Of a stretch of DNA of 64,000 bases, positions 35,236 through 47,365 are shown piece by piece. Position numbers and translations under genes: made by a program. Source of the stretch: Cryptomeria japonica (Eukaryota > Streptophyta > Pinopsida > Cupressales > Cupressaceae). Within the stretch, counting starts at the first letter, position 1; each line of letters opens with the position of its first letter. The stretch is taken from NCBI RefSeq assembly GCF_030272615.1, contig NC_081409.1, forward strand, positions 244,089,924 through 244,153,923, read 5' to 3'. The notes below the pieces were generated by a model. That model was not told the origin of the DNA. It was given only the letters and a program-made list of their open reading frames with translations, and searched no databases.

Positions 35236-37834
35236 CATAATTGATATGTTTTATTGATGGAATATTTCTTATATGATATGGATTTCCACTTTGAGGCTCA
35301 TTTTGCATTATAATGGATTTAAGCGCTTTGCGCTCTTTAGCTATGGTTTTTCCTTGTATGTTTGATGTGTTGTTGGACTGCATGATGAAGTTATGGATCT
35401 TTTCTTGGAATTTGAATTGGAGCCTCTTGTGATTTATTGTTGTGTCATGTTAGGAGGAGTGGGCTTCCTTGTGATGACCACGGTCACAAGAGATAGGCTG
35501 GCATGAGGTTCCTTGTAAGGATGCATGAAGTCTAGACCACCAGGGCACATTGGAGTTTTCCATGATTTGTAAACAAGTGATAACATTAATAATTAATTAA
35601 TTGAATGGGTAATTAGATCTCATTTAAACAAGATAATTAAGAGTTTGAGCCTCATGGCTGATTCCTAGGGAGGATGTTTTAGGATAAGCATGAGAAGGCC
35701 GTGAAGATGGTAAGTCAAATCTCCCTTGATTCTTTCACGGGTAGAAATGGCTCCACATGTCTATCGGGGTTATTTCATGAAGAGTTGTGTATTGATAATA
35801 TTATGGGGGAGGATAGCATGTGATGACACTCCACTCCTACATGTGTCCTTTGCTTGAGATGTATTGATATCTTGTTGATTTGTGCACCTCTGGGAGTTTT
35901 CTATTTGTGCTATCTTGTGATGGTTCTTGCTTGAGTGTCCTTGTATTGTTTAGTCTCTTTGGTTTTAGTGCTAGCCTAGATGTAGAGTGTGTGTTGGGAC
36001 CTTGTGTCATCTCCTAGCACGGGAGTTGGTTCCTTTGGTTCCACATGGTCGGGTGGTTCGTGCTTTTAAACCATTGGGATGTTCTTATCTTTGGATTCTT
36101 CTTGTGTGGATGAGGATGCTTCTTCACATAGTTCGTGGATAATAAGTGCAGCAAGAATGTAAATGATGATGTGATTTATGTAATGAAATTCTTATGTAAT
36201 GATTGTAAAACAAATCATGCTTATGAGAAATGTTTATGTTGTTCTAGTTATAATGATAGCTTTTGATTATGGTATGTGATTGTAATGATGAACCTTGAGT
36301 TGTATTGTAACATATCTATATAAAATGAAATGGATGCATGAGATGTGAATAAGTGTTATGGCTGGGAATTAAATGATGCATTTTGTATTCTTGATGAGCC
36401 GTGTTAAAAGGAAATGGTGTAAATGTTATGATAATGGTATTAGTCTTGAAATGATCTCTTTAACTAACGATTTAAGTAGAAGAAACATTATGTCTTGATA
36501 GGATGTATGAGTATGAGTAATATTGGAAGATATCTTAGGACATGTTTATGTTTGGTGATTAAAGAATTTGAAATTATAGTATCATACTTCGTAGACAGTG
36601 ATCTAGTGGTTGGATTGAAATCTTATAATGCTTGGAATGTAATTGAGTGTTCCTTACGAAAATATTGTATGGATGAGCTTAATGAATAAATTACTAACCT
36701 TATTAATTGAAATTACTAGTAGGTGTATGAGTAGACAGTAAAATGAATGCTTGTCTTTTAGGGAAGGTTTAGGATCTATCATGTGTTATGGTTTAAGATT
36801 ATATCTCCATTTGGTGGATGCTATTAGTTGTTATGGAATTAGGATATTGTATCTTAGTTTGTGTTGAGATGAATTCGTGTAGTTACTTAATTTGTAATAA
36901 GATGATTGTTGGTCAATTGATATAGTGTAAGAGATTTTAGGAGTGTTAAATGAGCTACGGGTTAAATGTTTAGGAAGACTTTGTGATTATTTCCTTATGT
37001 ACTTTGGGAATCATGATGAAGGAATAAGCATGCTAGGAGCATAGAATCATAAATGATTATTTGGAAATTAATCGTAAATGGAAATTGTGTTAATATAATA
37101 TAAGGGTTAATCTTGGTATGTGTATGGTGATGTTTATAGTCAGAGGTTGGTTAATGGTAATAGAAACATTTGCACTTGGTATGAAATGAACCTAAGAGAA
37201 AAATGGAAATAGCTATGCATTGAAAGATATAATCATATATTAAATGAAAGATTAAGTGGGTTGCATATCATGAGTGTTAGGTATTGCTATGATGCACCTA
37301 TGTGTGTATAATGATTAAGATTATTAGGTATTGATCTGGAAGAAAGTAAATGTTTATTGCTTATGTAGGTAGATTAAGTAATGGCGTCGAGATACCCTAG
37401 GGAGTTAGCAATAATGATTTATTGTACTCCACTTGCGTAATTGTTCGAATAACTTGAGTGAATTATTCTATGTTCATAACACTTAAATGTTGTTGTGTGC
37501 TCATTGTATTGCTTAAGTGATGTTATGTGTTGTATTGTTTTAAATAAAATAAAATAAATTAGTGTGTATTTAGCTATATTTCTCTAGGGTATTTTGGTGG
37601 GCATTAAATATCATCTTATTGTGGGTAGGTTCCCACCATGGTTTTTCCCTTAATTGGGTTTTCCACGTCAAAATCTTGTTGTTGTGTGTCGTGTATTCAA
37701 TTTTCTTATTTGTCTTATTGTTGCATTTTATCAGATCTATTTTTGTGATTAAGTTTACGTATCTGGTGAAGACTGATTCATGCCCCCCCCCCCCCCACCC
37801 CTCTCAGTCTTCCTTCTTTGTTGCTGCTAACAAT

Positions 37835-37846
37835 TGGTATCAAAGC
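37835..37846 (+). other. Primer binding site of element C
   Basis: TGGTATCAAAGC, one mismatch (G to A) from the canonical initiator Met tRNA site, two bases past the LTR end. Confidence 0.9.
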
Positions 37847-37888
37847 TAGATCCTCTGGTAGAAGCTTGACCGCTTGAGGAGATTCGGG

Positions 37889-38924
37889 ATGGCAGCTCAA
37901 GGTGTTATCTTTAGGAAGGATAGTCTGAGGTTTGATGGAAGTAACTATGCTATATGGAAGGACCAGATGGAAGTGCACTTGAAATGTCTTGGTGAATATT
38001 ATTGGAAGATTACAAACAATGACTATATTGTTCCTTTGAATGGACCGACTACTACTGATGAGATCAAAGAAGTTGAACATAATATTAGAGCGAAGGAAGC
38101 ATTTATTAGTGCCCTGACTGATTCTGAGATGACAAATGTAATGGGACTTCACACCACACATGAGATCTAAGAACAACTTGAGATCCTATATGAAGGTGAT
38201 AAAAAAGTGAAAGTTCCTAAGTTACGGAGCTTGAAAGGAAAGTATGAGATGTTGAAGATGGGAGATGATGAGAACATACACTCTTTCATGGGTAAGGTGA
38301 ATGATCTTGTCTTAGGTATCAGATGTGCCGATGGAACCCTTGAGGAACATGAAATTGTTGCTAAGGTGTTGAGATCTTTTCCTCCTGCTTATAAACATAA
38401 GGTTGCTGCTATTGATGAGATCCGAAGTGTGACTATAGTGACAAGAGATATACTGGCTGGAAAGATTGTTGCATTTGATCTAAGCAAATTTGGAGAATCC
38501 CATGAAAAGTCTAAGATAACATTTAGAGCATCTGCATCTGTATCCGGTAAGAAGAAGTATGATCCTAATGAGTGCATGATATCTAGATATGAGAGAGAGA
38601 GAGAGAAGAGAGATGGAAGAGCAAGAAAAGGAGTTGGATGAGCTTGAAGAATTGATTGCCCTGAGATTGCCTAAAGGAGCTAGTAAGTATGATGGAAAGT
38701 TGCCTTTGAAATGTTTCTCTTGCAATAAGATAGGACATTTTGCTTCTAGATGCCCGAAGAGAATGGCTAAGTATGACCGACATGATAAGTTTGATAAGCA
38801 TGATAAGAATGATAGGTATGAGAAGCATGATCAGTATGATAAGACCTATAAGCCTAACTTGAAGTATAGGAACCAGAAGAATTGCTATTATGCTGCTGAT
38901 AAAGGTATTATAGATGAAGAATAA
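37889..38924 (+). pseudogene. gag: Copia Gag of element C
   Basis: The ATG at 37889 (MAAQGVIFRKDSLRFDG) starts the frame, with the copia capsid motif FDGSNYAIW. TAA at 38168-38170 interrupts it. A frameshift falls in a GA microsatellite at about 38590-38615. The CCHC knuckle (CFSCNKIGHFASRC) is at about 38710-38752, followed by a repeated H-D-K-[YFN]-D stretch (about 38773-38850) rich in Lys, Asp and His. TAA 38922-38924 ends the open stretch before protease. It is closest to element A's Gag. Confidence 0.92.
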
Positions 38925-40296
38925 GAAGGAGATGAAGTTGTATTATTTACCATTAAGGAAGATGGACCTGTACCTGTTGATTCCACAAGCTATGCTTTTG
39001 AGGAGAAATCTTTGGCTACTAGAGTTGAAGAGAAAAATGAATGGGTGATTGACAGTGGTTATTCACATCATATGACCGGTGATAAAAGCAAATTTGTGAG
39101 TATGCAAAGATATGATGGTGGAATAATTAGATTTGGGGATGACAAAGCCTATGTAATCTATGGGAGAGGTTCTATTTCTTTTGATGGTAAGCATAACACT
39201 GATGATGTCTTGTATGTTAAAGGTTTGAAGCATAATCTTTTGAGTGTTGGACAGATGATTGATAAAGGTTATGATCTACAATTCAAGGATGGAAAATGCA
39301 AGATCTTAAATGCCTCTAGTATAGAGATTGAATCTGGAACTAAGACTGAAGGTAACATTTTTCATTTGAATGTCAGTTTGAAAAGTTGTTTGATTTCTCA
39401 GATTGATTAGAGTTGGTTGCGACATAGGAGAATGTGTAATGTGAATTTTGATTCAATGATTAAGATTAGGTCTACACATGTTGTTAGAGATCTATCTAAG
39501 ATTGTTAAGCCTGCTAATCTGGTATGTAAGGAATGCCAGTTGGGTAAGCAAACAAGAATTTCTTTCAAGAGTAAACAGTATACATCTGATGGACTACTAG
39601 ATCTTCTGCATACTGATTTGTCTGGACCTACAAATATTAGAAGTGTGCAGAGTGATAGATATTTTATGCTACTAATTGATGATTATTCTAGGATGATGTG
39701 AGTTGTCTTTTTTAAGGAGAAATCAGAAGCATTGGACAAATTCAAGATATTCAAAACTAAGGTGGAGACTAAGTCTAGTTTGAAGGTGAAGTGTCTGATA
39801 TTTGATAGAGGTGGAGAATTATGTTCCGGTGAGTTCAATTCATTCTATGAGAACCATGGGATTAGAAAACAATTATCTGCTCCTAGAACCCCTCAGCATG
39901 AATGGTGTTGTTGAAACGAAGAACAAAACTATTTTAGATGCTACAAGGACTATGTTGATTGAAGGAAATGTTCCGAAGATCTATTGGAAAGAATCTATTA
40001 GCACTATTTTTTACACATTCAACAGAGTTCACATCAAAGGTGATATCGGTAAGACTCCTTATGAGCTATGGTTTGGTCATGTTCCTACTGTGAGATATTT
40101 CAGAGTATTTGGTTATATCAAGAGAGATGAGGATATAGGAAAGTTTGATGCTAGAAGTGATGAAGAAATTTTCTTGGGATATTCTACAAAGAGAAAAGCC
40201 TATCAGTGCTACAATAAGAGACTGAGAAAGATAGTGGAGAGTGAAAATGTGAAGGTGGATGAGAACCTTGGGAAAGAGATCAGAGCATGTGGTTAA
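38925..40296 (+). pseudogene. pol: Copia protease and integrase of element C
   Basis: The protease site is D-S-G followed by Tyr where Cys is usual (VIDSGYSHHMTGD, about 39045-39075); the catalytic Asp is kept. The pre-integrase zinc region is damaged: stop TAG 39408-39410 and RHRRMCN in place of the WHKRLCH seen in B. Integrase blocks: HTDLSGP (about 39610), LIDDYSR (about 39676, followed by TGA 39699 where Trp is expected), FDRGGEL (about 39802) and VETKNKTI after a one-base insertion near 39897. A short gap sits in the SKCY region near 40110. The stretch ends with TAA 40294-40296. Confidence 0.92.
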
Positions 40297-42085
40297 GATG
40301 ATGGAAAAAATATTGTTTTAGCCCCCATGCAGACTGAAGAACCTAAGAAGAATGATCTGGTAGAGACAGTTAACCCAGTTATAGTTGTTGTCGGTGAAGA
40401 GTTGCAGGAACTAAAAAATCAAAACAATCAGAAGACTCTGAGGTATGTAAGATTGAATCATTCTAAAAAATAGATTATTGGTGATAAGAAAAAGGGTGTG
40501 ATGACTATAAGAAGGTTAGTTGCTGAAGAAGTATGTTTGATTTCTAAAGTTGAACCTAAAGATGTTGTTGAAGCCTGCAAAGATGAAAATTGGATGAGAG
40601 CTATGAAAGAAGAACTAGATCAAATTGAACAAAATAATACTTGGGAACTTGTGCCTAGACCTAAGGATAAGAATGTTATTGGTACTAAATGGGTATTTAG
40701 GAACAAATTGAATGAAGCTGGTGATGTTGTCAGAAGTAAAGCTAGATTGGTTTGCAAAGGATATTCTCAAAAAGAAGGAATTGATTATGAGGAGACTTTT
40801 TCTCTGGTGGCCAGACTTGAAGCTATTAGACTATTGCTTTCTTATGTTTCTTATAAAGATTTCAAGGTATATAAAATGGATGCCAAATCTTCCTTTTTGA
40901 ATGGTGATCTTGAGGAAGAAGTCTACATTGAGAAACCTAGTGGATTTTCATTATCATCTGATGGAGACATGGTATGCAAATTGAAGAAAGATCTTTATGG
41001 ATTGAAGCAAGCCCCTAGACCCTGGTATGCTAGATTAGATAAGTATTTATTGAAATTGGGATTTAGGAAAGGTGTTGCTAACAGTAATTTGTATTTTAAG
41101 ATTGAAAATGATAACATCTTGATTGTTGACATATTTGTTGATGATATTATCTTTGGAGGTGATGATGACTTGAGTATGAATTTTGTCAGTGATATGCAGA
41201 AAGAATTTGAGAAGTCTATGATAGGTGAGATGAAATTTTTCTTAGGTTTACATATTTGATTGATTGGAAAAGATATATTCATATCTCAAACTAAGTATGT
41301 GAAGGAATTGCTAAAGAAGTTTGGGTTAGATGACTCCGAACCAGTTGGAACTCCTATGGTGTTTGGTTGTAAATTATCTAAGAATGATGAATCTCCTAAA
41401 GCTAATTAGAGTTTATACAAATCTATTGTTGGTGGACTGCTATATCTTACTCAAACTAGACTGGACATTATGCATGTTGTGTGCATGGTTGCTAGATATC
41501 AAGTTGATCCGAAAGAGAGTCATGTTACTATTGTTAAGAGGATATTTAGATACTTGAAGGGAGCTATAGATTATGGTTTATGGTATACGAGGAATGATAA
41601 TTTCATGTTATGTCCTTACACCGATGTTGATTGGGCTGGTGATGTTGATGATGAGAAGAGCACTACCGATGGAGAATTATTTTTGGGAAAGAAGTTGGTT
41701 TCATGGGCTAGTAAGAAACAAGATTCAATGTTCCTATCTACTGTTGAAGCTGAGTACATTGTTGATGCTAGTAATTGCACTCAGGTAGTTTGGATGAAGC
41801 AAATGTTGAAAGATATTAATTATTTATGATGAGCCTATTGTCATATACTATGATAATTCTAGTGCTATTAAAATTTCAAAGAATTTGGTGCAACATTCAA
41901 AGACTAAGAATGTGTCAATCAAATATCATTACTTAAGAGAGCAAGTCCGTGAAGAGAAGGTGAAGCTGGAGTATGTATCTACAAAGGAACAAATTGTTGA
42001 TATTTTCACTAAGCCTTTGCCTGTAGATACATTTGTCTATTTGAGAGACAAGTTAGGGGTATCCACCGCTCCTAATGAGAACTGA
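40297..42085 (+). pseudogene. pol: Copia reverse transcriptase and RNase H of element C
   Basis: The frame is open at 40498-41259, covering [40 protein letters not shown] and [10 protein letters not shown] (about 41140). Breaks: TAG 40471 (same Gln codon as in B), TGA 41257, TAG 41407 (at a position where Gln is expected) and a small deletion near 41820. RNase H: PYTDVDWAGDVDDEKSTTDG (about 41617) and STVEAEYIVDASNCTQVVW (about 41738). The stop at 42083-42085 follows LGVSTAPNEN, matching A and B. Confidence 0.95.
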
Positions 42086-42390
42086 TGCATTGAGTTTCAT
42101 CAATCTGGTAGACCTTATAGCCTTATATTTTTATTTGGATTGATGAGCTGATGCTGCTCCTCTGGTGGAGTAGTCTGTGTTTTAGGGGGGGAGATTCCTG
42201 TGATTCATGTTTCTATTTTTTGGAGAGAGATCATGGTTTGGTTTTCTGTTTTGAGATATTTGGCATTGTTGTCAAAGGGAGAGAGATATCATGTGAAAAA
42301 CTTCTTTATATGTCTTGATCTTAGGGAGTTTGTTGGAGATATCTTCTTTCTTTGCATTGATTGTTTTTCATAGTCATATGTTGTCATCAA

Positions 42391-42406
42391 TGCCAAAGGG
42401 GGAGAT
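42391..42406 (+). other. Polypurine tract of element C
   Basis: GCCAAAGGGGGAGAT directly before the 3' LTR. Confidence 0.88.
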
Positions 42407-43616
42407 TGTTGGATATTGTTGGTTATTAGTGCTGCTAGGATATATATTGTTGTCATTAATGTCAACATATTCCTATGACTTATTTCGATGTTTTTGGGAA
42501 GACCTTATGATCCGATTTTGTAGTTGTGTTTTTGTTGATCACTGTTTTGCAGATTTCGATATATCCTCTAGTATATTCCGGTGTGATCAGATCTTGTGCT
42601 GATATTTTGGGATATTTTTTAGATTGGTCTTGTGTATCTTCATTTCAAATGGATGGTGATTTGGTGCTCTGCAGGTTCTTTCATGGTGACAGTTGTTGTT
42701 TGAGTATTCTTCAGTTTCAGATGTTGATTGATAAAGATTTGATAAGTGGTGTTGGTGTAGTTGTTCTTATTGATTCTAATGTTATTTTTGGTGTTTCCTA
42801 TTTGTGTCCTATTTGTTTTGATGATCTGCATTTATCGGTGGCGATTTTTTGGTGGTTTATATCAATTGGTGATGATTTTCATGTTATGCGGTATTTCTGG
42901 TGGTGTAGTGTGTTGCAGTTGATCTTGTCGTGGTTTCCGGTGGAATTGAGTGTTTGGGAATTTTGTTTAGGACCAAGTTATGCTATGTAAACCATTATAT
43001 TGGTCTTTTGGTCGATCTTTGTATTGTGTGATGCAATTTTGTAATTAAGCATTGAGGGTTCAGCCAACCTTGTTGTAAAGGTTGATGAATTGTATATATA
43101 GGTGTCATATTCATGTAATTTGGGTGTTGATGTTATGTCTGCATTATCAGAGAAAGTTTTATGTGCGAACAAGTGATTTATCCTTCAGTGTTGAGTTTGA
43201 GGAGAGATTGGTGTTATAGGGCAGAGATTTGTGCTTAACCGAAACTATAATCAGGCATTTAGAGATGTTATTCTTTCAGTTCACTTCTTCTGGATTATAA
43301 TCTGAATCTTATTGTAAGTCAATAAGACTTCCCTAATGCTTGTAGCCTTCTGGGCCATTCTATTTGAGTAGTGAGCTCTAGGCAGTGTGCCTGAATGCAT
43401 GTGCATTCCCCATTGTAATATTTTCACATACTACTACAGAGTATCATCTTATTGTGAGTAGGTTCCCACCGTGGTTTTTCCCTTAACCAAGTTTTCCACA
43501 TCAAAATCTTGGTGTTGTGTGTTGTGTCTTCAATTTGCTTACCTGTCTTATTATTGCAGTTTACCAGATCTATTTTTGTGATTAAGTTTGTGTATCCAGT
43601 GAAGACTGATTCACCC
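42407..43616 (+). repeat. 3' LTR of element C, truncated by element F
   Basis: It starts TGTTGGATATTGTTGG and runs 1210 bp to GATTCACCC. The last ~35 bp expected from the 5' LTR (CTCTCAGTCTTCC...GCTGCTAACA) are missing because element F is inserted there. The conserved TTTTTCCCTTAACC block is at about 43477. Confidence 0.92.
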
Positions 43617-45118
43617 TGTTAATGTGAGGATCTGGTTAACACTGAGAGGGAGGTGAATAACTAATAAAAATAAACTGTAAAATTTCACCAATCTGAAAAC
43701 ACTTCACCAAATACAGTTCATAACCAGTACCAGTAGCTTATCAAATAGTCTCGAAAATAGATTTACCAAACTAATATTGGTAGCTACTTAAGTGTTCACC
43801 ATTAAGAAAATATAGTAAAAACATCAAATGAACAATCCATCCACAACATGAACACGAGGATTTTTCATGTGGAAACCCAAATGTGAAAAACCATGGTAGG
43901 AATTGGTACCCACAAAATATTTGCACTCTTTTGGAATGCGCCTTGTTAAAGGCCTAGCCTAGTTAGGAGCTCTACAATAATGATCAGATAAGAGCATATC
44001 TTGTTAGGAGTCACTCGGTGAAGGGATTTTAACCTCAGCTCTATTAGGAGTTCTATTCTATTAGGATTAACCTCGCTAGAGGATTTAAACCCAAATTAAT
44101 GAGCCACCCAGTGAAGGGATTTACAAGAACATGCTTGTTAGAACCTACCCAGTTAAGGGATTTTATTACTGTTGCAACTGTTAGGAAACAACGGGTAAAT
44201 GATCTGATCAATGCACTCTTTGCTTGATAGTATAGATCCATTTTAGCTCTAATCTGTTTCACACATGTAGACATCTCAATCTAGTTCGACACACTCTCCT
44301 TCTCTAATCACCGACATAATAAACCTTCTAAAACTTGACCTAAATAGACTTTACAATTAGGTCAATTACATAACCCTAACTTACAATGAATCTACATCAT
44401 AGATCATATAAGATTATTACAAGTCATTACAATAAATTTTAATACAATTCTGATTGTTGAATGATCATAACTCATCACCACACATTGATCTGATAAGCTG
44501 TCAAACCCTTAACACATTTTGCTAAGCACTTCGTTGTTTCCCAATAAATTTGCTCCATGTATGCACTTAAATGTAATCTTATCATCACACATGGTTTCTG
44601 ACATGTCACCACTAACCTATGAACATGATAAGATTCACCACCAAACCATAAATCATCATCGATCAAAGATCTTGATACCAGTTTTCAAACCCTGCACTGA
44701 AAAAACAACAGTCAATTACAAACATGACTTCTGGTCTTCCAAATATGATGCGGTTCTAGTCATAGACTCATTACAATATCATAAGCATACATTCCAAACC
44801 ACAACACCTAACTCAACAAAGATCTCTAGCGCAACTGTCTTCGTCATTGTTCCTGCTTACCGATTCACTGTCAACTTAGCAAACATACCATTACCAGTTA
44901 GGCTTAGATAACTTAGATGATATACCAAACATTAAAAAACATGGTTGCCATAAATGACAACATAAATAAATGATCATAATATCACAATTATATCATCACC
45001 AGTAGTTCATCAATATATTATCACCAACAGTCCTTTATCGGTACACCATCATCTCCATCAGTTATGCCAATATGCCAACATTCTCCCCCTTTGGCATTGA
45101 TGGTTGTACGCGGGAAAA
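43617..45118 (-). mobile_element. Copia element F, minus strand: 3' LTR and polypurine tract
   Basis: The LTR is 43617-45080 (1464 bp); on the minus strand it starts TGTTGGCATATTGG and ends CACATTAACA. Directly beyond it, at 45081-45106, lies the reverse complement of the copia polypurine tract (minus strand: ATCAATGCCAAAGGGGGAG), so this is F's 3' LTR, not a solo LTR. The left target duplication would be caccc (43612-43616). F's coding region and 5' LTR are not recognisable to the right inside the window. A spurious open frame at 44519-44911 lies in the LTR. Confidence 0.85.
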
Positions 45119-46609
45119 TGTGGTGATCAAAAGACCCACATATCAATGAGCCTCTTGGTGCAAGTATATAAACTAATTGAACTAGTTTACCTTCCCAAGG
45201 GGTGTCCCATTGTTCTCTATCTCACAGGATCCCTAAAGCCAATGTTTTGCTCTCAGAACATTGAGCAAATGACTTAGGAATGACAACTCCAAGAACGAGT
45301 GATATTGTGATCTACATGCATGAATGCATTCTAAGATCAATATGATGTGTTAAAAATATGATGATTAAGTTAAGATGAAGATAGTGATATGATAAAAGAT
45401 TAACAAATTATCCTAACATGATATACTAGCCTAGCATGAATATTCTATGATATGAAAAATGCTTCTAAATGCTATGATGATGTTTTAACAAAGAAAGGCT
45501 AGAATGATTAGTAAATTAGGCTATAATGTAGATGCATAAGAACTTGGATCTTTTAAAATGAAGAAAGAGAGCTCTATTTATAGGGAAAATAGGGAAATGG
45601 ATGGTTAAGATTGAATAATCTTAATAGGGGCTAGGATTGAAAGTTACTCAATCCATGTTTACAATTTTCACCAATGAAATGGTGACAATTTTCAACAAGA
45701 GGTTGCTTGAGAGGAGATGCAAGAGGCATTAAATACCTGAGAAGACATTAAGGTTACCTTAGGAGGTAAGGGTTAAGGTTACGTTAGGGTTATCCAATGG
45801 ATAAAGATTTTACCCAAGGGGTAAACTCTTGTGCAAGGGTTAAATGGATAACCATGGTCAAAGCCATTAGTGCTTGATGAGACCCTTGGGTCAAAAGGAT
45901 GGTTAAGTTAGAGGAAAGTCTCTAACCAAAGGTCAAAGGTGAGTTAACCATAAATGGTTATGTAAGAGCCTTTAATGGTTTGGAAGACTTTAGAGGTTAA
46001 CCATTTGAAGACACAAAAGCCTTTAATGGTTATTGAAGACTTGGGAGGTTTTTCAGAAGTGAATTCCTTTTACTTAGGAATATGACAATAATTAGGAGAT
46101 GAACTAGGATAAATTGGAAGTGATTAGCAGAATATAGAAGGGGTTTAGGAGGCAAGTGGGAGATGTAGGAAAATGCAAGTGGATGAGGGAAAATGATTTT
46201 AGTTAAAATAAAATTACTTTATTTCAACCAAAATAGATGCAACTTGCATAAATACAAGTGGGAGGATTTTATAAATAAATTAGATTTATTTATTTGCAAG
46301 GATCAATTTAATTAAATGTAAATTTAATAAAAAAGGGAGAAAGTGGATTTAATTAAATTTTGTGATTTATTTAATCAAAGGCTAGAAAATGTTTATGTGA
46401 ATTTAATTAAATAAATAGAGTAATTTATTTAATCAAATAGATGAATGCGAAGAAATCAATTAAATAGAATTTATTTAATAAGGGGATATGGTTAGAATAA
46501 ATATTAAATATTTATTTAGGAAGGTGGTCAAATTTATACATCTACATTTTGCCCCACTTTGAAGTGACGTGTGTGCACATGTTGATTCAAATACAATCAT
46601 TGGATACTG

Positions 46610-46870
46610 CTTGCCAAAAAAAATTCGATATGATGCAGTGTCAAAATGATTGATATGATGCTTCAGATATGGATACTGATACTTGATATGAAGTCGATAT
46701 GAAACTGATGTCGATATGAGACTGATGATGATGTCAATTCGATATGAAGCCAATATGATAATTATGATATGATGCCCCAGATATAAATAATTGATTTGGT
46801 ATGAAAAGTCGATATGAAGTTGGTGTCGATATGAGACTGATATGAAATTGATATGGAGATTTGATATGAT
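46610..46870. repeat. GATATGA(A/G) degenerate minisatellite
   Basis: TCGATATGAAACTGATG and TCGATATGAGACTGATG alternate with GATATGATGC through about 260 bp; the unit is about 17-24 bp. Confidence 0.85.
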
Positions 46871-46984
46871 AATGCCCCCTCGGGAGATTGTTCATGCACT
46901 AAAGGCATGAATGATCTCTCGAAAGAAGAAGAATGTTATTTAAAAGATAGAAGAGTGCATAGTTGATGAAATGCATGAGTTTGA

Positions 46985-47365
46985 CAAGATTGATTAGATT
47001 GATTGGATTGATAAGATTGATCAGATTGAGATTAAGTCTGGTTTTAGGAATGACACCTCCTATATAAGACAAAGATGATCAAAATGTCTAGTTTCAAGAA
47101 TGATATATCCTGTATAAGACTTGATCAAAACGTTTGGTTTCAGGAAAGATAAATCTTGTATAAGACATGATAGAATGGATTAGATCAAATGGATTGATAG
47201 AATTGATAAGATTGAGATCAAGTCTGGTTTCAGGAATGACACCTCCTGTATAAGACAAAGATGATCAAAACGTCTAGTTTTAGGAATGATATATCTTGTA
47301 TAAGACTTGATCAAAACGTTTGGTTTTAGGAAAGATATATCCTGTATAAGACATGATAGATGAGA
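46985..47365. repeat. TAAGAC minisatellite with higher-order period
   Basis: The basic unit of about 55 bp is GGTTTCAGGAATGACACC then TCCTGTATAAGACA and a spacer. Three variants (ACACCTCC, ATATATCC, ATAAATCT forms) repeat in the same order twice; the higher-order period is about 185 bp (GTCTGGTTT at about 47036 and 47222). A run of GATTGATTAGATTGATTGG precedes it. Confidence 0.88.

Larger units (their letters stand above)
32830..37608 (+). mobile_element. 4.8 kb non-coding LTR-like insertion (probable solo LTR)
   Basis: It is flanked by tatca (32825-32829 and 37609-37613) and interrupts C's 5' LTR at a point where C's 3' LTR is continuous (CATACTACTA...GTATCATCTTATTG). It starts TGTAGTGTCCACC and ends GGTGGGCATTAAA, an imperfect inverted pair of about 13 bp. 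No coding region is seen. A TATA-like TTGTATAAATACAC is at about 33921. The 5-bp duplication and TG start favour a giant solo LTR, perhaps of a Ty3/gypsy TAT-like lineage; a non-autonomous DNA element is the alternative. The strand is assumed from the TG start. Confidence 0.7.
32163..37832 (+). repeat. 5' LTR of copia element C, split by a 4.8 kb insertion
   Basis: LTR sequence matching C's 3' LTR (42407-43616) is clear at about 32440-32829 (GTATATATAGGTGT, GCATTATCA, CATGTGCATTC) and 37609-37832 (CATCTTATTGTGGGTAGG, TTTTTCCCTTAATTGGG, C-rich tract, GCTGCTAACA). The left boundary is uncertain: the first TG-type start is near 32163 (TGTTGAAGATTAG), but the first ~300 bp do not match the 3' LTR. 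The 3' boundary is fixed by the primer binding site. Confidence 0.75.

Noticed and set aside
33124-35400. Many short open frames on both strands
   Set aside because: They lie in a T-rich non-coding insertion, have low-complexity hydrophobic composition and no shared frame or motif.
44519-44911. 130-codon plus-strand open frame
   Set aside because: It lies within the minus-strand LTR of element F; no motif or coding signal.
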